DNA from: Absidia repens
Taxonomy: Eukaryota > Mucoromycota > Mucoromycetes > Mucorales > Cunninghamellaceae
Assembly (NCBI GenBank): GCA_002105175.1
Contig: MCGE01000017.1
Coordinates: 124,001 to 188,000 of the forward strand
Reading direction: 5' to 3'
DNA: 64,000 nt
How positions within the stretch are numbered: position 1 is the stretch's first letter; each line of letters opens with the position of its first letter. Shown in pieces: positions 11,273-22,251 of this stretch. The position numbers and the translations under genes are program-made. The notes under the pieces are model-generated. The model saw only the letters and a program-made list of their open reading frames with translations. It was not told the origin of the DNA and ran no database searches.

Positions 11273-13381
11273 TCAAGTGTCCACCATATCTTCCAACCGT
11301 TTCAGGCGAACCAAACGCTTCTTCTTTCGTAACTGTTTTTCCTCGGCTTCAGCTTGACGTTCTTGTTCAGTGATAGGTTCCATGCCAAGTTGTGATCGTA
11401 ATTGTTGGATTTCCAAAGTCATCTGTTCCAATTTTGCATCCTTCCGTTGATTGTCCGATTTCAGCCGTAGCAAGTATTCATAAGAATGTTGTAAAAGGAT
11501 CACTTTGCTCATCTGCTTGACTTTTTTTTCCCTTTCCAATGTCGTTGTTGTAAAATCCAGCTTTTGTTCTCCTTCCGATGACTTGGCCCCATCGTCATCG
11601 TTTTCATCTAATCGTTGTAACGCATCTTCGGCCACAATCGCTTCCAAAAGTTCCATTCGCAAAGCATCAAAACTCTGTTTGAGGGTATCCCGTCGCCGTT
11701 GTTCTGCTGCCTTGTGTGCTGATCTTCGACTTTCCATGCCTGATTGGATGTTCGTGGTAAAGTCAATGCCAAGAGTTTTCGCCCGTCCTTCGCGTAATGC
11801 TTGATAATTGCTTTTGGATGTCAATATTGCCGCGGCTTCTTGTTCGTCCATTGAGGAAACGTGACGCTTGCCGTCGGCTTGCAAAGAGGGTGATATCAAA
11901 GGTTTCAATGAACGAGGAGAGGACGTGATGCTGCGGCTGCCGCTACTGCCGTTACCACCACCTTTTGGAGACATCATCATTCTTGGCGAAAATAGAGCGG
12001 TCGGTAATGGTGTATGAGGTCGAAGGGCCGCCGGAGATATCAGCGCTGCAATGCCTTGATCAAATGGTGCCATTCCATTTGCAGATGGATGTTGTTGAGG
12101 TGGATATTGCTGAAAGCTTGAATAGCTGGGTAATAGTGCTGGCGGTGTGAATGCAGATCGTGGATAGGATATGCGCCGTCGCTTTGAGGGTGGCGTTGGC
12201 TTGGTTGGTTTCTCCGGTGAGGATGAGTCAGACGGCGGCAACATAGCATCAGGCAGAACCATCATATTGTCAATCACGGAATCGTACGGAGATGCGATAG
12301 GACTGTTGATTTTGGGGGTGGTGTTACTATTGTCATTGTATTGTGTCCCGTTTCCTAGTTTCATCAGTAATGACGGTGTTGCCGGAGCTATGGTGCATGT
12401 CTTATTATGTGAACTACCCGCTGAGTGATTGATTGTTGATTGTTTCTGCGTTGCATGGTTCTGGTTGTTGTGAAGAGGGTGTATTCTTGGAGATCGGAGA
12501 TGGGTCACTGGATTGAAATTGGGACTTGACATGGCAATTTGGTGGCGTAATGTTTGCTGCTTCGGTTTGTTGACGGACGAAGTTGTTGTGGATGAAGGAA
12601 CAAATGGAATGTCACCGTAGGGGGTTGATTTATGGACAGGGGACGATGGCAATGATGATGATGCGGATGATGAAGTAGACGACATCGTTGATGATGATGA
12701 TTGCTGCATTTGGAATCGAAGTTGTTGTTGCTGTTGTTCAATCATTTCCAACCGTTCTTGCAATTCTTCTGACGACTGTTCTTCTCGTACTGGATGAGTA
12801 GAATAATTGTTGATTTGATTTCCTTCTAAAAGATGACCAACTGATCCAGATATCTGTGGTCCCAAGGCTGGTGATGTCAATGGTGAGAAGTTGGTATCAC
12901 TTCGAAGATTGCCGAAATAATTGGGTGGAATTGCTGGTGAGACTAATGGCGTTAAAAATTCCTATAGATATAAAAGCAAAAAACGGTTAATCACAGGTCC
13001 AACCATTTCCCTCGTATTGGCTATGAGCGGTTTCTTTTATACCTCGTCTTCTGGGAAGTCGGTGTTCATGGGCTGCTGTGAAGGAGTATGGAAGGCAAAC
13101 TCACCGGTACCCAACGGTGACAATATAGAATAGGGATCGCTTGTCAACGGTGCTGAGGAATTATTGGTTATATCCGAAGGAGTGGCCACTACACTAGAAT
13201 CAACAATACGCTGTCGTTGTTGAGGTTGGTCTGTCCCTGTCGTTGAAGTGTTGAAGTTGGTTGAATCGATGAAGTCAAAAAACGCAGAGGCATCTGGGTC
13301 AAAGGCTTCGTCACCAAGAGGAGTGATAGAATGAGTCGACTGTTCGTTTGAATCAATAAGATCAAACGAACTGAAAACCAT
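11273..13381 (-). CDS. bHLH transcription factor
   Basis: Predicted sequence-specific nuclear regulator. Exons: 13381-13043 and 12961-11273; 2028 nt, 675 aa. The basic helix-loop-helix is at the C-terminal side: RRSAHKAAEQRRRDTLKQSF is the basic region plus helix 1, with the His-Glu-Arg type contacts (H, E, R) expected of CACGTG/E-box binders. A long acidic loop follows (LDENDDDGAKSSEG), then helix 2 (KVKQMSKVILLQHSYEYLLRLK) and a leucine-rich coiled coil. The N-terminus is Ser/Thr/Pro-rich with the phrase FLTPLVSPAIPP at the exon 1-2 junction, typical of fungal bHLH proteins of this type. The start is uncertain: ATG at 13381 is used, but a TTTTCAG acceptor at about 13371 could splice a further upstream exon. 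A subfamily cannot be fixed from the sequence alone. Confidence 0.8.
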
Positions 13382-15768
13382 AATACAGCTTGTATACCAG
13401 AAGATCACAGAAACAACGAAAGCAAAAAAAAAAAAAAGGGAACGAAATATTTTATAACAAATCAAGGAACCAATGAGGAGACATCGGCGGCGTTTGAAAA
13501 CACCTGACAGCCCATCTTTCAATGTTTCAATGGAACAGGCTGAGGGACAAGGATACACTCTGAAAATAATCACTCTTCAAGCAGTCTAATTGACTCAACC
13601 TATTTTGGTCGAAACCTTCCAAAATTACTATAAAATCTGTGTGTAGCACGCATCTACTTAATTCATCCACTCATAAACATTTAGCCGGTATCTGTCGCAA
13701 GATCGCCCTGGAAAAGGCCGCGAACAATATCTGAATTTGAAGCGGCGAACTTATCCAACTACAAACCGGCAATGAATGTAATTACCATAGACAAATACTA
13801 CCTTATACAAATTCTTTTTCTTGGTTATTTACTAACTTCCTCTCCCTTTAATTTTATTCGTATGATAAAATACTGTACAACAAAAACGTTAATTGTTGCA
13901 ATTGTTTATATTCTCGGCTGTACTGGAGGGTATGACTCAGAACACTCACGATTTCAGAAAGTTGAATATAAAAATTTTTACGCTTTCAAAAAATTGATCT
14001 ACTGGGTGTCAGACGAGGGGGCCAATGAAGTGTGGTTTACGATGAAATTAGACCTCAACTGGCTTCATTGTCGACATACTTTTTATTTGTTTATATGTAT
14101 TACCACATTCAAACAAACAAACCAAAAAAAAAAAAAAAAAAAAAAAAAAGAGCTGGATATATTCAATGTATCCGTTCTGATGGAGGTTACCCTGGCATGA
14201 CCTTCAATGGTTGATATGAATGATAAAAGAATAACAGCATCTTTCATATCAATTGACCTAAAAATGACAATCAGTCGCTCCAGGAGGGTATATTTTATAG
14301 CAGTGGAATGACCGTTTGGCGTATTAGCTATGTAATATGGAGTGGCCATTAAGAAAAACAAACTCATTTTTGTTTTCTATTACAATGTACTAGCCAGAAA
14401 GCAGAGGAAAATGCTCTATATAGCGATCGCTGCACTCACAACACAGATAGGTTTATTCATATAATTGGTCAAGTAGGAATAGTTTTACATTTGATATTAA
14501 GTAATGAAGCGCCATCGACCTACCACTGGGACTCTGGGGGAAGATGTAGTCATTGTGGGGGAAGGAGTTAGAAGCAGATGTATGGTAGGACACTCACAAC
14601 ACAACTAAAATGATAGCTTTTCTCATTATAGAATGGGTAAAAAGAATGCTATGTTTTATTGAAACATATTAAATGGATCCTTAAATTAAAGAAGGTAGTT
14701 TCATTGTGACAAGGAGTTTAATGGAGAGATCTACTGGCGTAAGCATGAGCGAGAATAAGTGAGAACTAAAGAATGGTCAACACTAATCTAAAGGAACGAC
14801 TATAAAAAGGGAGCTATTATATTATACAGTACAAGGTATGAGAGAAGAATAAAGGTATATATTTTATTGAAGCATACAACAACGGCCAATTTAACAAAAA
14901 CAGGTGTCATACAGTAGTAATAATGATCTATTTAACAAACCATGAGGAAGAGACTAATGAAGCATATTTCATAGATGCAAGTAAAAAGAGGCAAATTATA
15001 TCCAGATATAGATACAAACTATGGACAAACTAAGACTAAACTAAAATAATGAAGGCTCCAAAAAGCAAACTAATGGTGTCCTCAGATCCTGAATTCAAAA
15101 TGAATGGGTTTCCCCATGCATCTTATAATCCCTAAGCTGAAACCCCTTCTGAACTAGTCCTGATACAGTTATAGGTACAAAATAATCCCATAGAAGCTGA
15201 ATGATGAAGAAAAAAAAAATAACCAAAAAGGAAGAGTGCCGGAAAAAATAAAAAAAAAAAAGGCGGGGAGAGAGAATATAAAATATTTCACGTGGGCGGG
15301 ATTTGAACTATAGCTTGTCGCATTTCATAAGCAATGAATTCTTTTTTTTTTTTTTTGGTGATGAAACTAGACACCCACACAGTGGATACTAGTTGGATGC
15401 GTTAACCCTGTTCACCTACCAATTTTCCAATTTAAGCCGCAGATATTTACACCTGGAAATAATTTTGAAACCGTTTCAATTCCAAACTGTACATGCACAT
15501 TAGATGCGTTTTAGAAAATGATTGAAGCGAAGCTCGCTGTACTCATTGGATTAATGTTACTTTTTTTTTTGGAAGGGAGGGATGCTTTATCATGTATAAA
15601 TATAAAGGACTTGCGCTTCTCTAAACTATACGTCTTAAAAATAGTCATATAGAGAGAGATAACATCATATTTTATTGATATAAAAAAAAGGAAAAAGGCT
15701 GAGAAGATTGAAAAGAGCAACTATGAGATCGTGATTCAATTTTGATTGAAGAGTGATCACTTATAGAA
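13382..15768. other. Gene-poor, repeat-bearing region
   Basis: No supportable gene in 2.4 kb. A 142-codon open frame at 13772 was rejected as AT-rich and running through a poly-A tract (14125-14149). Most of 14400-15450 is copy B of the dispersed repeat. A T-rich stretch and AATAAA-like signals at 15560-15700 form the 3' flank of the small secreted protein gene. Confidence 0.5.
14400..15450 (-). repeat. Dispersed repeat family, copy B
   Basis: Best-preserved head of the family: TTTCACGTGGGCGGGATTTG at 15286-15305, reading on the minus strand as GTTCAAATCCCGCC, an exact match to the Pol III B-box consensus GWTCRANNC. Further into the element lie AAGGCTCCAAAAAGCAAACTAATGGTG, GGTTTCCCCATGCATCTT, CCCTAAGCTGAAACC, GAACTAGTCCTGATAC, AATGGTCAACACTAATCTAAAGG and two TTTTATTGAARCATA modules (14653, 14859). 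The minus strand beyond the head (TTAACGCATCCAACTAGTATCC) recalls a tRNA-Ser anticodon arm, but an A15 run interrupts it. Confidence 0.8.
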
Positions 15769-15990
15769 TTAGTTCCATTGATCCTTGCAGCAAGTGAAGC
15801 AACCATCTTTACTGCGGCCTTGAGGTGCATCTCGCAATTGCGTGCCATCCGGGCATTCCAGCGAGCCCTTAAGGCAAATAGGATAACAAACACGACCTGG
15901 TACCGCATCAACACCATCAGGTGAAGACACTAAACCCAAAAGCATTATACCAATAGCAGCTGCTGAAAAACTAGAGAAGAAGGATTTCAT
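15769..15990 (-). CDS. Small secreted cysteine-rich protein
   Basis: A 73-residue single-exon gene, start at 15990 (MKSFFSSF). The N-terminus is a classical secretion signal (FFSSFSAAAIGIMLLGLV, small residues up to DGVDA), leaving a mature peptide of about 40 residues from VPGRVC. Six cysteines are spaced C-x3-C-x6-C-x17-C-x2-C-C, consistent with three disulfides. No family is recognised; size and pattern fit fungal small secreted cysteine-rich proteins (candidate effector, defensin-like or surface peptide), and no activity can be assigned. A strong TATA element (TATATAAAAG, minus strand, 16052-16061) lies about 60 bp upstream of the ATG. The gene sits alone between two repeat copies, more than 2 kb from its neighbours. 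Confidence 0.72.
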   Translation of the reverse strand: MKSFFSSFSAAAIGIMLLGLVSSPDGVDAVPGRVCYPICLKGSLECPDGTQLRDAPQGRSKDGCFTCCKDQWN

Positions 15991-16051
15991 ATTGACGAAC
16001 AATTTAAGAAAGAGAATGTTTTTTTTCCTTAAGATGTACTAGGCGATCGTG

Positions 16052-16061
16052 CTTTTATATA
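16052..16061 (-). promoter_or_regulatory. TATA box of the small secreted protein gene
   Basis: TATATAAAAG on the minus strand, with its downstream edge about 61 bp before the ATG at 15990. Spacing fits a TATA-driven, strongly regulated promoter. Confidence 0.6.
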
Positions 16062-17099
16062 CAGGTTGGAAAACGTAGAAGTTCATGAGCCCGATTCTGA
16101 GATGGACTTATTGCCGAACCTATACGGCATTCAATACGGAGCGAGCGTACATATCTCATTATTTGTGCGCCGGGTCAATATCATTGAGAAAAAAAAATGA
16201 TATCGTTGATGTCGTACTTTTTTTTTTTTTTTTTTTGTACAGTAAGTCTCTTGCCGAGCATCGGTCCAACGCGAATAATGAGTGAAACCTGACATTTCAC
16301 TAACAACCAATAAAACCTTATTAACACGGTGTGATAATAATAAAATGATATTGTATCAACACTTATGAATAGTAAAATAAGCAAGTGATAAAGATACAAA
16401 TGATGGTAAAAAATGGCTTTTATTGGTAAAAACAACAACCATGCATTATGGGGGGGGTTTTTTTTTTTAAAAAGGCAGGAAAAGGGATAATGAAGGCGTG
16501 ATAATCTATACCAAAGAGTTCCGCTTTCATTCATAGCTAATTTTAGGTCCAGTGATAGTGATCCGGCCTGGATGATAAATATGACGACATCCGTGTTTCC
16601 CATCTTTTCTATCGCATACCAAAATATTATCAATATATCATAATTCTATTTATGATTTCCTCACCACCATCCAAGATAGTCCTTCTCCGATCTATGCGCA
16701 TACTGCTTTAGAAGGTCAACTTGCATTTTATGACCAAAGTATTAAGTAAGGAGGAGAAATAAATACGAGTTTCAAATTACCTTTCTTCTTACTAATCGGT
16801 CTACGTCAACCATATCAGTTACCTGGTAAAACCAAAAAAAAAAGAAAGATCCAGTACAGGTTAATATGTTAATTGGCCAATGAGATACCAATTGAGTTAT
16901 TGCGTCTACTCCTACGTGATCCGATTCCTAACAAATTATCTGAGTATATTCCAGATAGACAATGCATATTTTGCGATTTTTCATATTAAGTGTACTTGTA
17001 CTGTCAACCAGTCGTTACGCCGGTTGAGGGGGGGGGAGGCAAGTATCCATAAAGAGTAATCTAAAAGTCTGGGGGAAAATATTCAATTGCAGTGGATAT

Positions 17100-17960
17100 A
17101 CGCATGGTAATATCTAGGTTGATGTATATAACTGGTAGAGCAGGGTGAGATCATTTTTGATAATAAGTTGTCGAAGACTGCGAGCCAGACGATGGCGCTC
17201 ATGGAGAAAAATGGTAATAACGGGTGAAATAGAAAGCTGATGTTTCGTAGAACACTCACAAAAGAGCTACAGTAATAACATGGATCATTATTGGATGAAT
17301 CATAGGATATTTATAAAAATACATATTTTATTGAAGTATATTGTTAGATTGGTGAACAGTGAAAATGAAGGCAAAGGGTTAATTGAAATATATTGGAAGG
17401 ATCTATTGGGAGAAACGTGAGGGATGCTAAATTGATAACTGAAGAATGGTCAACACTAACTAGAGGGACGACAATGAATAGGGGATTAATATACTATACA
17501 AAACATGGGAATGGCCAAAGGCAAATCTTTTATTGATGCACAACAATAGTCGCCTTTAATCAAAAGGGATTGATAGTACATGAGTCAAAAGGATTCTATT
17601 GCACAAGATATGAGAGAAACTAACGGGACCTTTTTTCATTGAAGCAAGTAAAAATATATAATTTTATTCAGATGTTGATACACCGTATAACAAACTAAAA
17701 CTAACATTGGAGGCCAAAAATTCTGAATCCAAAATGAAAGGGTTTCCCCATGCATGTTGTATTCCCTGTTCTGAAAACCCTTCTAAACTAGTCCTGACCT
17801 AATCTACGTCCACCGTAGCCTTACAGAAGTACAATAGCGAAGAAAAAAATAAGGAAGAATAAAAGCGAAAAAATAAAAATAAAAGTGGGCCAAAAAAAAT
17901 CATGTGCGGGATTTGAATCTTTTTTTCATAGTTTGGTGGATCAACAAGAAACGCAACCTC
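17100..17960 (-). repeat. Dispersed repeat family, copy C
   Basis: Same order of blocks as copies A and B: ATTTTATTGAAGTATATTG (17321), AAGAATGGTCAACACTAAC (17441), CTTTTATTGATGCACA (17527), TTCATTGAAGCAAG (17634), AATGAAAGGGTTTCCCCATG (17733), TTCTAAACTAGTCCTGAC (17781), and a head ATGTGCGGGATTTGAATC (17902) that has lost bases relative to CACGTGGGCGGGATTTG. Confidence 0.8.
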
Positions 17961-18576
17961 ACTTTTTTTTTTATATCGTCAACATCATGCTACATCATCA
18001 GCGATGATATACCGCCAGTTTTTTTTTTTTGGGAAGTGTGAGAATACTCAAGTCCTGTATAATAATTTAGGAGTGCGAAGTGGGAATACCCACCCACCTT
18101 GCCTGAGAATGTATATTTTTGAGTGGGATTTCAGGTACCGATGGAGAGGAGGTGCGCTTCCGTCTACTAAATTAAAGTAAAAATGATTTATATGCTACAG
18201 AGTGTGCGGTACAACCCCTTCGAGTAATCACTTTTTTTTTTTTTTTTTTCTGACCATTTGAATGAGTAATACATGATAGATTGCGATTGCATCATAAAGC
18301 AAATAATTGCACCGGCATTAATAAGCTCCTGGCAGATTTAGGGGATTTTTTTTTTCCCGTTCTCTGTCACTGTAGAGGCTTTCTATGAACTACTTGATTA
18401 GTAAACAAACATAAAGTCAAATGTTCTCGAATGATGAAAATCAAGCAGCAAATGTCACCATTATCAGCTGCATTAACAGCATCCCACAAATAAAGAATAG
18501 ATTATCAATGCGGGGTTTTGAATTATTCTCCCACACATTGCATTCGCAAGCAAGATTGGACCTGACATCAACTACA

Positions 18577-18583
18577 TATAAAA
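18577..18583 (+). promoter_or_regulatory. TATA box of the TauD-like gene
   Basis: TATAAAA at 18577-18583 overlaps an in-frame upstream ATG at 18583 and lies 54 bp before the ATG at 18637. This favours 18637 as the true start. Confidence 0.5.
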
Positions 18584-18636
18584 TGCGATATTTTTCACCT
18601 TCGTTTTTATCAAAATCATTATCATTTACTTTAAAC

Positions 18637-20079
18637 ATGCCTACTATACAAGTGCGAAACAAGACTCAACCCAATATTACTTATTTGCCTGATCGTAAGA
18701 ACTGGCAACAACGTACTGCCCGCCGCCTTGCTGAAGAAGAACTTACAAAGGACCTTCCTGAAGGATTCCCTGAAGAATTGGAAGGACCAAAGATATGGAA
18801 AGGCTCTGATTATGAAGGTCAAGAAGAAAAATGGGTGTATGAATTGAATCCTCAAGAACTGGACGAAGTGCATCAAGCTGTCATTGACTTTGAAGAAACT
18901 GGAAAGCCGTTATCGGCTGTTGAAAAAGACACCTTCCCTTTACCTATCCTGGGACCTAAATTGAAGCAATTGATTGAAGATGATGTAGTGGAAGGCCGTG
19001 GCTTTTTGGTGGTACGTGGTATCGATCCCGATAGATATTCAAGAGTTCAACAGGTGATTGCTTACTCTGGTGTCTCCTCTTATGTTGGCAAACGTGGTCT
19101 GCAAGGGAAACATGTTCTGGGTACTAATAATAATATAACAGTAAAAATAATAGTAATTCAAATACCGACTCAATCTTTTTTTTTTTTTTTTAAAAAAAAT
19201 TCGTAGCCCATATCACCGATCTTGTTACAAGCAAAGAGCGCCAGCTTGATGAAATATTAGCTCCAGCTTACACGAATGATCATCAAGTGTTTCATACTGA
19301 TGCGGGTGATATCATTTCTCTATTTGCCATCGGAGTAGCAGAACAAGGGGGTGAATCGAAAATTGCTTCTAGCTGGACAGTGTACAATGAAATTGCCAAA
19401 GAGCGCCCTGATTTAATTGACACATTGGCTAATGATTGGGTTTTCCAAAGGTATATATATATCATATGATAGATTTTGATTTTGATTTTTGATTTTATAA
19501 TTCTCACTTCTGTCTTTCATTGTCTTTGTTAGTGACTATACTGAAACTGGATCATTCTCCCGGCCCCTTCTTTACTACCATCAAAAGCATTTGATTATTC
19601 AGTACGCTCGCCGTAATTTTACTGGATTTGGGAAAAACCCAAGAAGGTAGGTTTTTAAAAAATTAGCCTATAGGAAAAATTAATTCACTTTTTTTTTTTT
19701 AGAGATGATATTCCACCTATCACCGAAGCTCAAGCTGAAGCTCTCGATTATCTTCATTATACCGCCGAGAAATACAGTCTTAGTGTTAATTTTAAGAAAG
19801 GCGACATTCAATACATCAGTAATACGTCCATTTTCCATGCACGAAATTCATATACCGACAGTGATAAAAACAGGTACGCCTTTTTCGTCAGATATAATTT
19901 TTTTTTTAACAAACGATTTATTTTACATTATATATTACAATAGACGCCATCTTTTAAGACTTTGGCTTCATCCTGAAAATGCATGGGACACACCAGATCA
20001 ATTAAAAGAATTATGGAATAAGCTGTACGTCAATGAAAGGGAAGAGATTTTCCCTCTTGAACCTACTTTGAGACACTGA
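18637..20079 (+). CDS. TauD/TfdA-family Fe(II)/2-oxoglutarate dioxygenase
   Basis: Predicted non-heme iron dioxygenase that oxidises a small substrate with decarboxylation of 2-oxoglutarate; family members act on taurine, sulfonates or related compounds, but the substrate here is unknown. Exons: 18637-19120, 19207-19450, 19533-19646, 19703-19873, 19944-20079; 1149 nt, 382 aa. The iron triad is visible: HTDAGD supplies His and Asp, and the distal His is in SNTSIFHARNSYTD; RRHLLRLWLHP supplies the arginine that binds 2-oxoglutarate. VVRGIDPDRYS and AHITDLVTSKERQL are also typical of fungal TauD-like proteins. The start MPTIQVRNK at 18637 is preferred because a TATA box overlaps the next in-frame ATG upstream. 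No partner genes suggest a pathway. Confidence 0.85.
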
Positions 20080-20904
20080 TTCGCTTAAAAGCTTACAATC
20101 AAGAACAGCTCTTGGTGACTTGTTATACATATCTCACATATTTCAATCAAAAAATAAATAAGATATCTACTATTATAATATTATTTTTCAATATACATTG
20201 TCGTCAACCTTTTTTACGTTTATTTTGAATGTAGTTGACTTATTTCAAATTGAGACAAAGGTTAACAAAATATGCAACTGGAGCAAGAGGTATTGATGCC
20301 TTGCTGAGTTTGCTGGAAAACGTCAAGGAAAATGTTATGAATCCAAAGCGCACGTACTTGGGTAAGTTTTATTCAAATTTAAACAGACAAAGAAAACAGA
20401 TGCTATAGACAAGTATTACTGGATACTAGTTTCTGTTCCTATTTTTTTTTTTTTTTTTTATCTTGCCTCAATCATCTAGTATCAAATAACCAATCGTTCT
20501 AAACCTTTAATCTTCTCGATTTCATACTTTTTCACATTCCGAAATGTGCACATATGGTCTCAATTCTGAGGTCTCCTGTGACCTCTGGTAAATACCCTCT
20601 CAGCATTTCTTGATAATTGCAATATGTTTAGCTGATTATCATTTTCTGGGCTGCTTTGTTCATTGGGGACCGAAAGTACCGCGACTTCCAGAAAATTGTT
20701 ACACAATCACATTAGTAGCCTTAGCAGCTTTAGTAGCATAGTATAGCTGTAGTGTGGTATTGGTCATTGTTTTCTATTATAATCAATAAATGCTCTGGCG
20801 CTCCGCTGGAGCTTTTGGAAATCCATCGATTTACTGGGTTACTGAGTGTTGGTGTTGATGGGATGAAGTTAGAGCCTCTGTCATTTCGCACTACGGTGGA
20901 AAAT

Positions 20905-21290
20905 TTTCAATTCAGGCTCCGCACACATGATTTCTTTTTTTTTGTCTCCATTTTTTATTCCTCTCTTTCCCTTTTTTTTCTTCTTTTTTCCTTCATGAAA
21001 TTCTGAATGATATAATGGCAAGGCTTATTGCGATACTGGTGATCTAGGATTAGTGTTAGAACTTGAATTAGAGGCATTTTTAAAAATGCAAAACAAACAT
21101 CATGGGAAGACCCTTTCATTTTGGTTTTCCAACTTCCATTAGATTAGCCTTCATTGTAGAAATAGTGCCATCAGCTTAGGTTAGTGTTAGTTGTCATAGT
21201 TTATACTGTATGCAGATTTGAATTAAACATGTCATATCTTTTTACAATTAATCTCTTTCCTGCTTTTTATTGTCTCGTTGAATGAGCATA
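20905..21290 (+). repeat. Dispersed repeat family, copy G (plus strand)
   Basis: Head AATTCAGGCTCCGCACACATG at 20908-20928 corresponds to the AATCCCGCACACGTG head of the other copies, read on the plus strand. It is followed by GGATTAGTGTTAGAACTTGAATTAGAGGCAT (21049 on) and CCCTTTCATTTTGGTTTTCC (21109), the reverse complement of the blocks at 22035-22140. With copy F it makes an inverted pair. Confidence 0.65.
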
Positions 21291-21559
21291 AGTAAAATCC
21301 GGTGTGTGTATTTATGTGTAGGAAGAAGGGTATGTGCCTGTGTAAAAAAAGGAAGTCCACTACAGAATATTTGTTGTCTGTCTCCTCTACATTTCGTGCA
21401 CTTCAGTGGATTATATAGAGTATCAATGGAAGGGTTAGTATTAATGCAAATTATTCTGGGGCGGGGTTAACTGTTGGTGACTCAATAGGAAAAAGAAAAT
21501 AGCGGTAATATTGATTGAGAAATATCAGTGGACCGATATTGCAAAGTAATAGACGTCAA

Positions 21560-22160
21560 GTTCGATAATAATTCTATTATTCTGAAAAAAAGGACTGCAG
21601 CGTATTTTACCTCTGCATTTCACACTATTAGAGCAGCACTTGAACTTCGATGTGACTTTTCAAAGTGAAAGTATGACATACGTATGAAACACTCAGAGGG
21701 ATTGGCTAGCATACTATATACAATCTCAAAGTAAAGTGATTCTTTCTAGTAAAAGCATAATTTTGAGTCAATGGCTGTTAAAAATAAGAGGATGTAATTT
21801 ATTGTAGTAGAAGCAAACATAAACTAGGAGTTGGTCAACGCTAATCTAATGGAGCGAGAGGATGGGTGTATGAAAGGGTCTGCTGTTGAAGAACAAACTA
21901 AACGAATAAGAGATATAGTAATGATAAAAGACAAGACATAATTTATTCAGAAGTAAATATAATGCTACGACAGCTAACACTGAACGAATCTAACGATGGT
22001 TCCGTAGCGCTAATCGCAACATTAAGCCTGATCTAATAATGAGTTTAAAATCCTAAATCCAAAATGAAAGAGTTTCCCCACGCATGCCTGTATTGCATTT
22101 TTCAATATGCCCCTGATTCAATATCTAACACTAATCCGAGTTGAGTATCATTTCATTGAG
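21560..22160 (-). repeat. Dispersed repeat family, copy F
   Basis: Blocks GGAGTTGGTCAACGCTAATCTAATGGAGCG (21828 on), AATCCAAAATGAAAGAGTTTCCCCACGCATG (22055 on) and CTAACACTAATCC (22123) are present in family order. The head block is missing, so the copy is truncated close to the 3' end of the proteasome gene. Confidence 0.65.
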
Positions 22161-22251
22161 AATCAAAAATAAATACAAGTAAAAACCCCCGGCAAGAATT
22201 TATTGTAAAGTGAAGGTCGCTAAATTAAAATAAAAACATAATACTAACTAG

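Larger units (their letters stand above)
15991..18636. other. Repeat-bearing region without firm genes
   Basis: This contains the promoter of the secreted peptide gene, copy C of the repeat (17100-17960) and several T-runs. Between about 16510 and 16990 both strands carry short protein-like stretches next to splice-like sites. They could not be joined into a reading frame, so no gene is called; a decayed gene or transposon remnant is possible. 18000-18636 is the promoter of the dioxygenase gene. Confidence 0.45.
20080..22251. other. Intergenic region with an inverted pair of repeat copies
   Basis: 2.2 kb between the dioxygenase and proteasome beta-5 genes. It contains a plus-strand repeat copy (about 20905-21290) and a minus-strand copy (about 21560-22160), listed separately. 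20080-20900 is the AT-rich 3' flank with no recognised gene. Confidence 0.55.

Noticed and set aside
13772..14200. 142-codon open frame in the gene-poor region
   Set aside because: AT-rich composition, no recognisable motif, and it runs through a 24-base A tract giving a poly-Lys segment.
16181..16633. 150-codon minus-strand open frame
   Set aside because: Dominated by Tyr/Leu/Ile/Phe from T-rich DNA plus a poly-Lys homopolymer; not gene-like as a whole.
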